DNA of 64,000 bases from Pedobacter cryoconitis (lineage in GTDB: Bacteria > Bacteroidota > Bacteroidia > Sphingobacteriales > Sphingobacteriaceae). The notes under the pieces were generated by a model, which saw only the letters and a program-made list of their open reading frames with translations, ran no database searches and was not told the origin of the DNA. The translations under genes and the position numbers were made by a program. Within the stretch, counting starts at the first letter, position 1. The number at the start of each line of letters is the position of its first letter. The stretch spans positions 1 to 64,000 of the forward strand of contig NZ_JACHCE010000001.1 of NCBI RefSeq assembly GCF_014200605.1, in the 5' to 3' direction. Positions 17,397-26,081 of the stretch are shown here, piece by piece.

Positions 17397-17428
17397 GCTT
17401 GTGGTGGTATTCCGGGGTGTGACAGGAG

Positions 17429-17623
17429 TTATCTCCCTAAGTGATCTTCATCACTTTTTTCTTCATTACTGGTTTCCTGATGGTCTTCTTCTTCAAAAAG
17501 TATCCTTATGCCAGGGGTAAAGAGATCATCATGCTGACCAGATTTACTAGCCCAGAAAAAGGCCAGCAGAAAGAGCAGTGCTAATAAAATACTGAAGCCT
17601 ATCAGCATGTAGATCATGTTCAT
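17429..17623 (-). CDS. ccoS: CcoS, cbb3 oxidase maturation protein
   Basis: 64 residues: one N-terminal helix (about 4-26, IYMLIGFSILLALLFLLAFFWA) followed by the family block SGQHDDLFTPGIRILFEEE and an acidic tail. CcoS is needed for insertion of redox cofactors into the cbb3 oxidase. Its ATG overlaps the ccoI stop (17620-17623). Its last codons contain a perfect FNR-type palindrome, so the 3' end doubles as the control region of ccoNO. Confidence 0.92.
   Translation of the reverse strand: MNMIYMLIGFSILLALLFLLAFFWASKSGQHDDLFTPGIRILFEEEDHQETSNEEKSDEDHLGR
17439..17456. promoter_or_regulatory. FNR-type operator inside the end of ccoS
   Basis: AAGTGAT-CTTC-ATCACTT is a perfect 7-4-7 dyad with TGAT/ATCA half-sites. 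It is 86 bp upstream of the ccoNO start, and the gap between ccoS and ccoNO (67 bp) is large for this otherwise tight operon, consistent with an internal promoter. Confidence 0.7.
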
Positions 17624-20010
17624 AATAAATGGTTTTTACGGGCGTAAAACCGGGCGGTTAAACTGGTAAATAGTATAATCGTGATGGTACTCAAAGGCAT
17701 TAGTATTGCCGCCATCAGCGGAGAAAGTAAACCTTGTACGGCAAAGAATAATCCAGCTGCATTGTAAAGCAAAGAGATAACAAAACTCATATGGATTACT
17801 TTTACTGCATCTTTGGCCTGCTTAATAAGTTGCGGTATCTTTTTAAAAGCGGCCCCGTCCAGTATGGCATCACAGCCGGGAGAGAAATTATTAATATCGT
17901 CTGTGACTGCTATACCCAGATTACTTTGTTTTAATGCCCCGGCATCATTCAAACCATCACCAAGCATCATTACTTTGGCTCCGGTTTGCTGTAGCTGAAG
18001 GATATAATCCAGTTTCTGCTGCGGACTTTGCTGAAAATGTAACTGCTGTGTCCTTGGGAAAAATGGGGTGAGGAGTTTTCGGTCATGGTCCTGATCTCCA
18101 GATAACAGATGCAAATCAGATTGCTGACCTAGTTTTAAAGCGAGTTGTTTAAACCCTTCTCTCCAGCGTTGCGAAGAGCGGAAATAGCCGCAATAGTGGT
18201 GTTCAATCAGGATATGAACTACACTGCCCTGATCTTGTGTATTTAATCCCAAATGGGCAGCGCTTCCTAATTTTACTTCATGGCCATCCACGCAGCCACT
18301 AATTCCGCGGCCCACTTTTTCTTTATATTGTTCTACCAGGAACTGAGGTCTGAGGTTAAGCCATTTAACCAGTTCCCTGCTTAGCGGATGTCCTGAGTTT
18401 CTTGCCAGATCGCAGACCAGTTGTCTTTCATATTTGTCCATCTTACCACTAAAATCAAAGCCAGCAGCATCTGGATTAGTAATTGTTCCTGTTTTATCAA
18501 AAACAATAGTATCAATCCTGGCTAGTTCTTCTATAACTGCCGTGTTTTTTAAATAGAATTTATTCTTGTCAAATATGCTGAGTACAGCGGCTAAAGTGAA
18601 AGGAGAGCTCAAAGCGAGAGCACAGGGGCAGGCAATAATTAATACAGCGGTAAATGAAGCTACAGCCTTGTTGATATCGGTACTGATCCAGTACAGGCCT
18701 GCTGCAAGGGCTATAGCGACCAGAACAATACTAAAATAACGGCTTGCAGTATCGCTAAAGGTCTTAATCGGATCTCTTTGTCCGCAGAAAGCTTCATTGT
18801 TCCATAATTTAGTGAGATAGCTCTGAGAAACGGGTTTGACTACTTCAAGTTCAATAGCACCGTTCAGCTGTCTCCCGCCCGCATAAACGATCTCACCCAA
18901 TACTTTTTCTACAGGCAGAGATTCTCCTGTAACAAAGCTGAAGTCAAGTTTGGCCTCTCCTTTTAATAATATAGCGTCTGCAGGGATAATTTCATTGCTG
19001 CGGATCAGAATACGGTTACCTGTTTTTAGCTCATTCAGCGGAAGTGGCTTTTCTTTGCCATCTTTTAACTGCGTTACTGCCACCGGAAAGTAAGAGCGGA
19101 AATCACGCTCAAATGAGAGATAATGGTATGTGCGTTTTTGCATCCATTTACCAATCAGAAGAAAGAATACAAGTGAACACAGGGTATCGACAAAACCGGC
19201 ACCAGTCTGGGTAATAATTTCGTAAGCAGAGCGAAGAAACATAACAGCAATACCCAGCGCAAGTGGAAAATCCAGGTTTAATACTCCATTTTTAAGATTT
19301 GTCCATGCAGAGATAAAATAGTCCCTGGCACTATAAAGCAATACCGGAATCGCAAAAGCCAGGTTAATCCATCCAAAGAAGTTTTTGAAATCCTGCTCGA
19401 AGCTGTTCAGGCCAAAGTAATCGGGGAAACTTAGCAGCATTACATTTCCAAAACAGAAACCTGCAACTGCAATTTTGGTAAAAAGATTACGTTCAGAATG
19501 ATCAGTCCTTTGCTTTTTGATCATATCCTGTAAACTGATTAAGGGCTCATAACCAATTGCACTCAATGTTTCTACGACCTGACGCAAAGAAATTTCCTGA
19601 TTTTTAAAGGTAATGCTAACCTGTTTTTTCAAAAAATCTACACGTGACTGTGAAATAGCAGGATTGATCTTATACAAATGTTCCAGTAACCAGATACAGG
19701 AACTGCAATGGATAACAGGAATAAAAAGTGTAATAACAGTGACTTTAGGATCTGTATAATCAACTAGTTCGGCTGCTATGCCTGGCTCGTCAAGATAGTT
19801 GAAATGCTGTGCTTTTTTTTGCTGTGAGCTTCCTGGTACATCGTTATACAGATAATAACTGGATAGGTGATGATCAGATAGAATCTGATAAACACCTTTA
19901 CAGCCAAGACAGCAAAATTGTTTGTCTTCAGCGAAATATGCGGTCTCAGGGAGATTGTCGCCGCAGTGAAAACAATGTGTTTCTACTTTTAAGCTGTTTG
20001 TTTCTTTCAT
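17620..20010 (-). CDS. ccoI: CcoI/FixI copper-exporting P1B-type ATPase
   Basis: 796 residues from the start at 20010, which has a good GGAGG Shine-Dalgarno just upstream. Longer in-frame starts reach 20049 but lose it. The N-terminus has a Cys/His-rich zinc-ribbon-like patch (HCFHCG, FCCLGCKG) and a heavy-metal-associated domain with CSSC. Eight membrane helices surround the CPC ion motif (IIACPCALALS). The P-type motifs are the phosphorylation loop DKTGTIT, the actuator TGES, HPLS and GDGLNDAGAL. FixI-type ATPases deliver copper for the cbb3 binuclear centre. It overlaps ccoS by four bases. Confidence 0.95.
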   Translation of the reverse strand: MKETNSLKVETHCFHCGDNLPETAYFAEDKQFCCLGCKGVYQILSDHHLSSYYLYNDVPGSSQQKKAQHFNYLDEPGIAAELVDYTDPKVTVITLFIPVIHCSSCIWLLEHLYKINPAISQSRVDFLKKQVSITFKNQEISLRQVVETLSAIGYEPLISLQDMIKKQRTDHSERNLFTKIAVAGFCFGNVMLLSFPDYFGLNSFEQDFKNFFGWINLAFAIPVLLYSARDYFISAWTNLKNGVLNLDFPLALGIAVMFLRSAYEIITQTGAGFVDTLCSLVFFLLIGKWMQKRTYHYLSFERDFRSYFPVAVTQLKDGKEKPLPLNELKTGNRILIRSNEIIPADAILLKGEAKLDFSFVTGESLPVEKVLGEIVYAGGRQLNGAIELEVVKPVSQSYLTKLWNNEAFCGQRDPIKTFSDTASRYFSIVLVAIALAAGLYWISTDINKAVASFTAVLIIACPCALALSSPFTLAAVLSIFDKNKFYLKNTAVIEELARIDTIVFDKTGTITNPDAAGFDFSGKMDKYERQLVCDLARNSGHPLSRELVKWLNLRPQFLVEQYKEKVGRGISGCVDGHEVKLGSAAHLGLNTQDQGSVVHILIEHHYCGYFRSSQRWREGFKQLALKLGQQSDLHLLSGDQDHDRKLLTPFFPRTQQLHFQQSPQQKLDYILQLQQTGAKVMMLGDGLNDAGALKQSNLGIAVTDDINNFSPGCDAILDGAAFKKIPQLIKQAKDAVKVIHMSFVISLLYNAAGLFFAVQGLLSPLMAAILMPLSTITIILFTSLTARFYARKNHLL

Positions 20011-20046
20011 AAGAAATTCTTTCCTCCAAAAGTGAGGGCATAATCT

Positions 20047-20054
20047 CAATCTTA
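20047..20054 (-). promoter_or_regulatory. Possible -7 box for ccoI
   Basis: TAAGATTG on the minus strand is a seven-of-eight match to TAnnTTTG. Its centre is 35 bp from that of the FNR-type palindrome at 20075-20096. Confidence 0.4.
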
Positions 20055-20074
20055 AAATGATACCTGAAACCTTA

Positions 20075-20096
20075 AAAAGTGACGCAAGTCACTTTT
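20075..20096. promoter_or_regulatory. FNR-type operator upstream of ccoI
   Basis: AAAAGTGAC-GCAA-GTCACTTTT is a perfect 9-4-9 palindrome containing TGAC-N4-GTCA, the strongest dyad of the set. Its centre is 75.5 bp upstream of the ccoI start. It is the only obvious control element for the head of the eight-gene cco operon. It could also influence the divergent kinase gene starting at 20220. Confidence 0.75.
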
Positions 20097-20219
20097 ATTT
20101 CCATAACTTTATATTTTATTTCGTACAATTAAAAACTATTGCCCTTTACGGCCGCTGATCAGAAGATGGAACTATCATGTGCAGTTGAATCGTACGAAAT
20201 GAATAAAATTATTAAGTAA

Positions 20220-21575
20220 ATGAGCGCTTCATTACCATTGAAAAACAATTATATTCCAATGAAAAAAGATATAATGCAGTTCTGGACAAAACTTATGGGG
20301 AGCCCGCAGACTCATACACTAGAAGCAATTATATTTCATACAGCCTGCATTTTTACTGGTTTACTTTTTATCTGCAGTATATTTTTTAATTACCTGATTG
20401 GATTATACACGCTGTCTATATTGCTTGTTCCGGCTGTATTTTCTGTTAGCCTTGTATATTATCTGTCGAAATTCAAATACAAACTTAATCTTGCGATTAC
20501 TATTTTCTGTGTAATAGGTAATTTGTTATTTATTGCCTTTTTTCTGAATAATTCTGGTATTAATGGTCCTGGTCTGGTCATATATCTGCTCTTTTTCTTT
20601 TTAGTAATTAGTATTGTTCCTAAGAGTCAGCGTTTTGGATGGATGGGAGTGAATATTATTGTGGCCATCAGCCTGATCCTTTTTCAATATTATAATCCTG
20701 AAGCTGTCCCTTTTAATTATAAAAATGATTTTAGCAGACATCTTGATCTGAGCTATGTCTATTTCTTTACGCTGATTATTATTTATTTTATTTTAACCAG
20801 TATTATATCGAGCTATAACAGGGAAAGATTGCTTGCCGAAAAGCGGGCAGAACAATTGGAAATTGCCAATCAGTCAAAAAATAAGTTGTTTTCTATCCTG
20901 GCACATGATCTCAGGTCTCCTTTAAATTCTATCCAGAGTTTTCTGGAGATTTCCATGGAAATGGAAATCGAGGAAGACGAGAAAAGAACTATAAATTCCA
21001 GCTTGCTTAAGGAGACTAAATATACCGGGCAAATGTTAATTAATTTACTTTCCTGGAGTAAAACTCAAATGGAAGGAGTTAATGTCAGACTCATCAGAAT
21101 CGAGCTGGCAAAAGTACTGGAGACTACTTTGCTTTTACAGACTAGCCTGGCAGAAGAGAAAGGCCTGACTTTAAATAACAGGATTCAGCAGCATGTTCAT
21201 GTGATTGCAGACCGCGATATGATGGAACTGATTATACGTAATCTGATTAATAATGCCATTAAATTTACACCTGCCGGTGGTGAAATTACTATTTCTTCTG
21301 AGCTCCATGGAGCTGAATGCTGGATTAAAATACAGGATACAGGAGTTGGAATTGCCAGACATGATTATGATAATATCTTTTCTCTGCATTCTGAGAGCAC
21401 CTATGGAACAAATCAGGAAAAAGGTGTTGGGCTGGGTTTAGTTTTGTGTAAGGAATTTATTGCCATGCAAAATGGTAGAATCTGGGTGGAAAGTACGGTG
21501 AATGTTGGCACAGCATTTTTTGTGAGTATAAATCTTGCTTCACAAGCCGATTTATTCCCTTTGCATTTGAATTGA
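20220..21575 (+). CDS. Membrane-bound sensor histidine kinase (orphan)
   Basis: 451 residues. The first 210 hold about six hydrophobic helices with short loops, so sensing is probably within or near the membrane; no PAS or periplasmic domain is seen. A coiled coil (about 195-220) leads to HisKA with the phosphoacceptor in LAHDLRSPLNS and an ATPase domain with NLINNAIKFTP, DTGVGI and GVGLGL. No response regulator gene is adjacent, so the partner is elsewhere. The start at 20220 is one option; a second ATG at 20256 (MKKDIMQFW) would remove twelve residues. It diverges from ccoI across 209 bp containing the FNR-type palindrome, so a link to respiration is possible but unproven. Confidence 0.85.
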   Translation: MSASLPLKNNYIPMKKDIMQFWTKLMGSPQTHTLEAIIFHTACIFTGLLFICSIFFNYLIGLYTLSILLVPAVFSVSLVYYLSKFKYKLNLAITIFCVIGNLLFIAFFLNNSGINGPGLVIYLLFFFLVISIVPKSQRFGWMGVNIIVAISLILFQYYNPEAVPFNYKNDFSRHLDLSYVYFFTLIIIYFILTSIISSYNRERLLAEKRAEQLEIANQSKNKLFSILAHDLRSPLNSIQSFLEISMEMEIEEDEKRTINSSLLKETKYTGQMLINLLSWSKTQMEGVNVRLIRIELAKVLETTLLLQTSLAEEKGLTLNNRIQQHVHVIADRDMMELIIRNLINNAIKFTPAGGEITISSELHGAECWIKIQDTGVGIARHDYDNIFSLHSESTYGTNQEKGVGLGLVLCKEFIAMQNGRIWVESTVNVGTAFFVSINLASQADLFPLHLN

Positions 21576-21621
21576 AAGTTTAATTAATCACCTTTACACG
21601 GTCAAAAAAAACTAAATATAT

Positions 21622-22272
21622 ATGGAAGATCATTATGAACTGTCCCGTTTCGGAAAGGATTTTAAGGAAAGAGTTGAAAACGCGCTTGACTGCCTGAGAA
21701 GGGGTAAAGGGGTATTGGTCGTTGATGACGAAAGCAGAGAAAATGAAGGTGACCTGATCTTCCCTGCCGAAACTATGTCAGTACCTGATATGGCTTTAAT
21801 GATCAGAGAATGCAGTGGTATTATCTGTTTGTGTTTAAAACCGGATAAGGTTGATGCTTTGAAGCTGCAGCCAATGGTGCAGGTAAATACGAGTAAATAT
21901 CATACGCCGTTTACGATATCTATAGAGGCTAAAGAAGGAGTGACTACCGGGGTTTCTGCTGCTGATCGTTTACAGACAATCAGAACGGCAATTTCAGATC
22001 AGGCGAAGCCTGAGAATCTTTCAAGACCTGGGCATGTATTTCCACTGAGGGCTAATGAGGATGGGGTTTTTGGAAGACGTGGTCATACCGAGGGTAGTAT
22101 AGATTTAGTGGTTCTTGCAGGTTTCAGACCGGTTGCAGTTCTTTGTGAACTGACTAATGAGGATGGGACTATGGCAAGACTGGCAGAGATTTCTGTTTTT
22201 GCCGAGAAGTATGGGTCAACGGTTGTTTCAATCGAGGATATATTTCAGTATCGGTTGTCTTTAATAAAGTAA
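21622..22272 (+). CDS. ribB: 3,4-dihydroxy-2-butanone 4-phosphate synthase
   Basis: 216 residues, the length of a monofunctional RibB rather than the 400-residue RibBA fusion common in Bacteroidota. It converts ribulose 5-phosphate to the four-carbon unit of riboflavin plus formate. The conserved acidic loop [10 protein letters not shown] is at about 36-45, [11 protein letters not shown] at about 109-119, and [10 protein letters not shown] with [12 protein letters not shown] at about 134-165. No other rib genes are nearby. It ends just before the structured repeat at 22295. Confidence 0.94.
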   Translation: MEDHYELSRFGKDFKERVENALDCLRRGKGVLVVDDESRENEGDLIFPAETMSVPDMALMIRECSGIICLCLKPDKVDALKLQPMVQVNTSKYHTPFTISIEAKEGVTTGVSAADRLQTIRTAISDQAKPENLSRPGHVFPLRANEDGVFGRRGHTEGSIDLVVLAGFRPVAVLCELTNEDGTMARLAEISVFAEKYGSTVVSIEDIFQYRLSLIK

Positions 22273-22294
22273 TTCTCTGCGCGTACTGAGAAAT

Positions 22295-22387
22295 AAAAAA
22301 AACGGGCATGCTATGTTCGGTGGGCATTGCCTTCGCTTGAAGGAGCTTGGAACGCTATACCCTCATATTAGCATACCCGTTTTTTTT
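22295..22387. repeat. Structured hairpin repeat, copy 1 (terminator-like)
   Basis: About 93 bases fold into one long hairpin: eight A plus CGGG and ATGCTA (22295-22313) pair with TAGCAT, CCCG and eight T (22369-22387). Inside is a core at 22325-22355 containing a small hairpin CCTTC-GCTT-GAAGG and the segment GGAACGC. The core is shared, with 28 of 31 positions matching, with 32297-32326. It separates ribB from the convergent LysR gene and should terminate both. Confidence 0.8.
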
Positions 22388-22503
22388 AGCTCCTCCTGTT
22401 GCTGGATTCATAGCCTGGGACGGGGCATAATTTAGATGGAGCATAATTTGAGATGAAGCTTGGCGGGGAGCTTAATTGATTATGGGTGATGGTTATAGCT
22501 TTT

Positions 22504-23376
22504 CTAAACCACCTTCATAAACTCTTCCACAAATAGCATAGCTGCTTTTTTACGGTATACTCCTTTTTGCCAAAGGATGAAAGCTTGTTTGTAGAGCTTT
22601 TTATCAGAAATAGGTACCGCAGCAATGTTTTCCCAGGTACTGATCGCTTTTTCATTGATGATGGTAGCCCAGTTTCCGGATTCGACCATAGACAGCAGGG
22701 AATGGACATCATTCATCTCAATTCTGGTGTTGGCTACAATATTGTTTTTTCTAAAGAGTTCATCGAATAGGTCACGGGAACTAAAGCCCTTGCTTGGAAG
22801 GATCAGGTCCAGTTTTCCGAGTTCTTTCAGGGAGATTTTTGGGAGTTTGGCCAAGGGGTTGTTTTTGGAGACTGCCATAATGATTTTGGAAGAGAATACA
22901 GGCTGCATCTCAAAGCCACTGCTGTCCCGCTGCTCATGGAAAGCCAGGATGATGTCGAGGTCTGCCATTTTTAATTTATTTTCCAGTTCACCGGCTGTCC
23001 CATATTCTATATGGATCATTATGCCGGGGTATTTCTCGGAGAATGGGGTCAGGGCAGGTAAAAGTAAAGAGCTGAAGGCATAGGTTACACCGATTTTCAG
23101 TTCCCCGTTAACCAGGTTGGCCAGCTCAAATATTGCCTGTCTGGATTTTTTGATATCGAGCATGATCTGATAGGCATGTGTCAGGAAGAGGTTACCGGCT
23201 TCTGTAAGTTTTACCTGTTTTCCCATCCGGTCAAACAAGAGCATACCCAGATCTTCTTCCAGTTGTTTGATTTGCTGGGATAAAGTTGATTGCGTGACGA
23301 AGCAAGCGGCAGCCGCCTCTGTAAAATGCAGGAGTTCTGCAGCTTTGATGAAGTAGTTGAGTTGTCTGATTTCCAT
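22504..23376 (-). CDS. LysR-family transcriptional regulator
   Basis: 290 residues. The winged helix-turn-helix is at 1-60 (MEIRQLNYFIKAAELLHFTEAA, then TQSTLSQQIKQLEEDLG); the effector-binding domain covers about 90-290. It diverges from an MFS exporter gene, the classic arrangement for a LysR protein that controls its neighbour. The 157-bp gap contains an inverted repeat with arms AAACTATC / GATAGTTT, suitable as its binding site. The effector cannot be read from the sequence. Confidence 0.92.
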   Translation of the reverse strand: MEIRQLNYFIKAAELLHFTEAAAACFVTQSTLSQQIKQLEEDLGMLLFDRMGKQVKLTEAGNLFLTHAYQIMLDIKKSRQAIFELANLVNGELKIGVTYAFSSLLLPALTPFSEKYPGIMIHIEYGTAGELENKLKMADLDIILAFHEQRDSSGFEMQPVFSSKIIMAVSKNNPLAKLPKISLKELGKLDLILPSKGFSSRDLFDELFRKNNIVANTRIEMNDVHSLLSMVESGNWATIINEKAISTWENIAAVPISDKKLYKQAFILWQKGVYRKKAAMLFVEEFMKVV

Positions 23377-23407
23377 AATCGATCGTTAAAACTAATGAAT
23401 ATCATTA

Positions 23408-23436
23408 AAACTATCAATTTTATAAATAGATAGTTT
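23408..23436. promoter_or_regulatory. Inverted repeat, probable LysR binding site
   Basis: AAACTATC (23408-23415) and GATAGTTT (23429-23436) form perfect 8-bp arms around a 13-bp AT-only spacer. It lies between the divergent LysR and MFS genes, closer to the LysR start, as expected for an autoregulatory recognition site. Confidence 0.6.
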
Positions 23437-23533
23437 ATGCCGAAATTTGCAGGAGTCTGTCAGATGAATACTGCATAAAAGAAAATTAGTTGCAGATGAG
23501 CTGCTCCGGGCCATCAAAATAGTAATTAATATC

Positions 23534-24748
23534 ATGAATGTCTTTCGATCATTAAAATCACGTAATTTCAAACTCTTCTTTTATGGACAATCAATCTCCC
23601 TTGTAGGTACATGGATGCAAAAGACCGCAGTCAGCTGGCTTGTTTATCAGCTAACAGGTTCTGCTGTTCTATTAGGGGTAGTTGGTTTTGTCAGTTTAAT
23701 TCCTTCATTGATTTTATCGCCTTATGCAGGCAGTCTGGTTGACAGGCACAACAGGTACCGTATTTTAGTTATTACACAGGTGGTATCTATGATTCAGGCA
23801 GGTGCGCTGGCAGCTATTATCTATTTTGGATATAATAATATACTTTTTATTATAGGACTTAGTCTTGTTCAGGGGATTGTCAATGCTTTTGACGTAACCT
23901 GCAGACAGTCACTGATGGTAGAGATGGTAAATGATAAAAATGATTTGCCAAATGCTATTGCACTAAACTCTTCTATGGCCAATTTTGCACGTATCGCAGG
24001 TCCTGCAGTTGCAGGGATTATTCTGAGTGCTTTTGGTACTGATATCTGTTTTCTGGGGAACTTTTTGAGCTACATTCCTGTACTGATCTGTTTATTTATG
24101 ATGAAGTTACCAGTTCAGATCATTACCAAATCAACTAAAAGCATTTGGGTAGAGCTGGAAGAAGGATTCAGATATGTAGCAGGTGACAAAGAACTGAGCA
24201 GTATGATTATGATGATCGGGATCAGTAGCTTATTTGTAATCCCTTTTAATACACTAATGCCAATTTTTGCTAAGGATATATTTAATGGGGATGCCAAAAC
24301 TTTTAGCTGGTTCGAAAGTGCAGCTGGACTGGGATCAATTATCAGTGCCATTTATCTGGCTAATCTAAAAGACAGCAGTACCATGATCAAATTGACCACT
24401 ATTGCCGGAGCAGTAATGGGAGGTAGCTTGTTATTTCTTGCTTATGCCCCACAACTACCTATTGCCTTGCTTTTTATGGGTTTATCTGGTGTGGGTATGA
24501 TGGCTCAGTCTTCAGCAATTAACACTTATATACAAACACATGCTATGCCTGAAATGCGCGGACGTGCTATCAGTTACTATGTAATGGCTTACCAGGGGTT
24601 GATTCCTGTTGGTAGTTTGCTGATTGGATGGGTAGCCCACCTGATTGGTCCAAGACCAGCTGTTTTGATTGAAGGTTTAATAGGGATAACTGCTACCGCC
24701 ATCTTTGCCTATTACAAAAGCAGACAGGCAGCAGTTAAAACTATATAG
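23534..24748 (+). CDS. MFS exporter of the MFS_3 (EntS-like) type
   Basis: 404 residues with about twelve membrane helices. The N-terminus FRSLKSRNFKLFFYGQSISLVGTWMQ is characteristic of the MFS_3 family that includes the enterobactin exporter EntS and many drug or metabolite exporters. The A-type loop motif appears as GSLVDRHNRYR. The substrate is unknown and siderophore genes are not adjacent. It is probably controlled by the divergent LysR gene. Confidence 0.9.
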   Translation: MNVFRSLKSRNFKLFFYGQSISLVGTWMQKTAVSWLVYQLTGSAVLLGVVGFVSLIPSLILSPYAGSLVDRHNRYRILVITQVVSMIQAGALAAIIYFGYNNILFIIGLSLVQGIVNAFDVTCRQSLMVEMVNDKNDLPNAIALNSSMANFARIAGPAVAGIILSAFGTDICFLGNFLSYIPVLICLFMMKLPVQIITKSTKSIWVELEEGFRYVAGDKELSSMIMMIGISSLFVIPFNTLMPIFAKDIFNGDAKTFSWFESAAGLGSIISAIYLANLKDSSTMIKLTTIAGAVMGGSLLFLAYAPQLPIALLFMGLSGVGMMAQSSAINTYIQTHAMPEMRGRAISYYVMAYQGLIPVGSLLIGWVAHLIGPRPAVLIEGLIGITATAIFAYYKSRQAAVKTI

Positions 24749-24756
24749 TTTTTTTG

Positions 24757-24830
24757 ATGCGGGTACCAGAATGTCCTGCCTTGTAGTTGCCTGACTTTTT
24801 GGGCCAGGCCAATTCTGATATCCGCATTTT
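24757..24830. terminator. Bidirectional terminator between MFS and DUF1634 genes
   Basis: Arms 24757-24772 and 24812-24827 (ATGCGG...CAGAAT against ATTCTG...CCGCAT) pair with a few G-U contacts, with T-rich flanks on both strands. An inner GCCTG/CAGGC hairpin gives a branched shape, larger than most terminators. Confidence 0.75.
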
Positions 24831-24832
24831 TA

Positions 24833-25231
24833 TTAAATGCTCAATCCCCCGAATGTACTGAACAGGATAATGGAAAGTACAATTAGCGTGATAAACATAT
24901 AAAGTTTATCTCTTTCAAGGCCAAAAGCAACCAGGGAAAATACGATTCTTATAATGGGCGTAGCAATCAGAATGACTACACCTAACTGTATAATTTCCTT
25001 TGCACTTCCATCACCCAGGCCTTTAATAATCCCTGTAAGACTGGTATAGCCTTCGCCTTCCCCATGAAATGTACCGTAATCAGGCAGACCCGAACCTTGC
25101 TGAAACAAGTACCAGATTCCTCCGATGATTGCAATAATACCTGAGATTAACACTCCATATCTTAAAACCTGACCAATCAGCTGCTGCATGTCGTAGTCAG
25201 TTACTCTTTTAGTTTCTTTATTCGTATTCAT
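24833..25231 (-). CDS. DUF1634 small membrane protein
   Basis: 132 residues with three hydrophobic helices (about 27-45, 74-98 and 108-128). The N-terminal block MQQLIGQVLRYGVLISGIIAIIGG is the DUF1634 signature. The family is almost always encoded beside a TauE-type permease, as here, and probably acts as its accessory subunit. It follows the permease gene by five bases. Confidence 0.85.
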   Translation of the reverse strand: MNTNKETKRVTDYDMQQLIGQVLRYGVLISGIIAIIGGIWYLFQQGSGLPDYGTFHGEGEGYTSLTGIIKGLGDGSAKEIIQLGVVILIATPIIRIVFSLVAFGLERDKLYMFITLIVLSIILFSTFGGLSI

Positions 25232-25236
25232 GTTTC

Positions 25237-26070
25237 CTAGAATTTATGATTAAAACCATTGTATATCATATTCAGAGCAATAGCTGTGATTGCAAAACTG
25301 AAAATGATCTTCAACCATTTGACATCGATCTTCATTAACAACTTTGAACCTGTAAAAGCACCGGCCAGTACACCTATAATTACCGGAAAGGCAATTCCAG
25401 GATCGATATAACCTCTTTGTAAATACACAACAGCACTTGCTGCTGCAGTTACACCCACCATGAAATTACTGGTCGTGGTGCTTACTCTGAACGGAACACG
25501 CATAGCACTGTCCATAGCTAAAACTTTCAAAGCGCCAGAGCCTATACCTAATAAGCCGGATAGCATTCCTGCAAGCGTCATAATTGAAAATCCACCACCT
25601 ATGTTTCTGAGTTTATAATCTACTACACCGTCTTTTGTAGGATAACTGCTGTTTAGTTTAAGCAGATAAGAAAGCTTACTACCTTCTGTTAAAGCAGTTT
25701 CATGTTTCTTTCTTAAAGTCATTGCCGCAGAAAAAATCAGGGTCACACCAAATAGAATAGCTACAATGTTAACCGGAGTGTAGATAGCCAGAATAGCACC
25801 GATCACCGCACCGGCTGTTGTCGCGATTTCAAGAAACATACCAAGACGGATATTGGTAATGCCTTCTTTTACATAGGCACTCGCAGAGCCGGATGAAGTC
25901 GCAATCGAAGCAACCAGTGCCGCACCAATTGCATAACGGATATCGACGTGAAAAAATAAGGTCAGTAATGGAATAATTACTACACCGCCACCAAGGCCGG
26001 TTAATGAGCCGGCAAGTCCGGCAAGATAAGCCCCTAATAACAAGATCAGGGTAAAGGTTAAAATAGTCAT
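25237..26070 (-). CDS. TauE/SafE-family permease
   Basis: 277 residues with about eight helices in two homologous halves. The repeat motifs of the family are clear: GSLTGLGGGVVIIPLLTLFF near 21-40 and GMLSGLLGIGSGALKVLAMD near 170-190. The family moves sulfite, sulfoacetate or other small organosulfur or carboxylate anions; the substrate here cannot be told. It lies in an operon with an upstream GntR regulator and a downstream DUF1634 partner. Confidence 0.88.
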   Translation of the reverse strand: MTILTFTLILLLGAYLAGLAGSLTGLGGGVVIIPLLTLFFHVDIRYAIGAALVASIATSSGSASAYVKEGITNIRLGMFLEIATTAGAVIGAILAIYTPVNIVAILFGVTLIFSAAMTLRKKHETALTEGSKLSYLLKLNSSYPTKDGVVDYKLRNIGGGFSIMTLAGMLSGLLGIGSGALKVLAMDSAMRVPFRVSTTTSNFMVGVTAAASAVVYLQRGYIDPGIAFPVIIGVLAGAFTGSKLLMKIDVKWLKIIFSFAITAIALNMIYNGFNHKF

Positions 26071-26081
26071 GAGTTGTATGA

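Noticed and set aside
20011-20049. Longer N-terminus for CcoI from 20049
   Set aside because: The ATG at 20010 has a GGAGG Shine-Dalgarno directly upstream; the extra 13 residues look unlike the family and overlap the promoter region.
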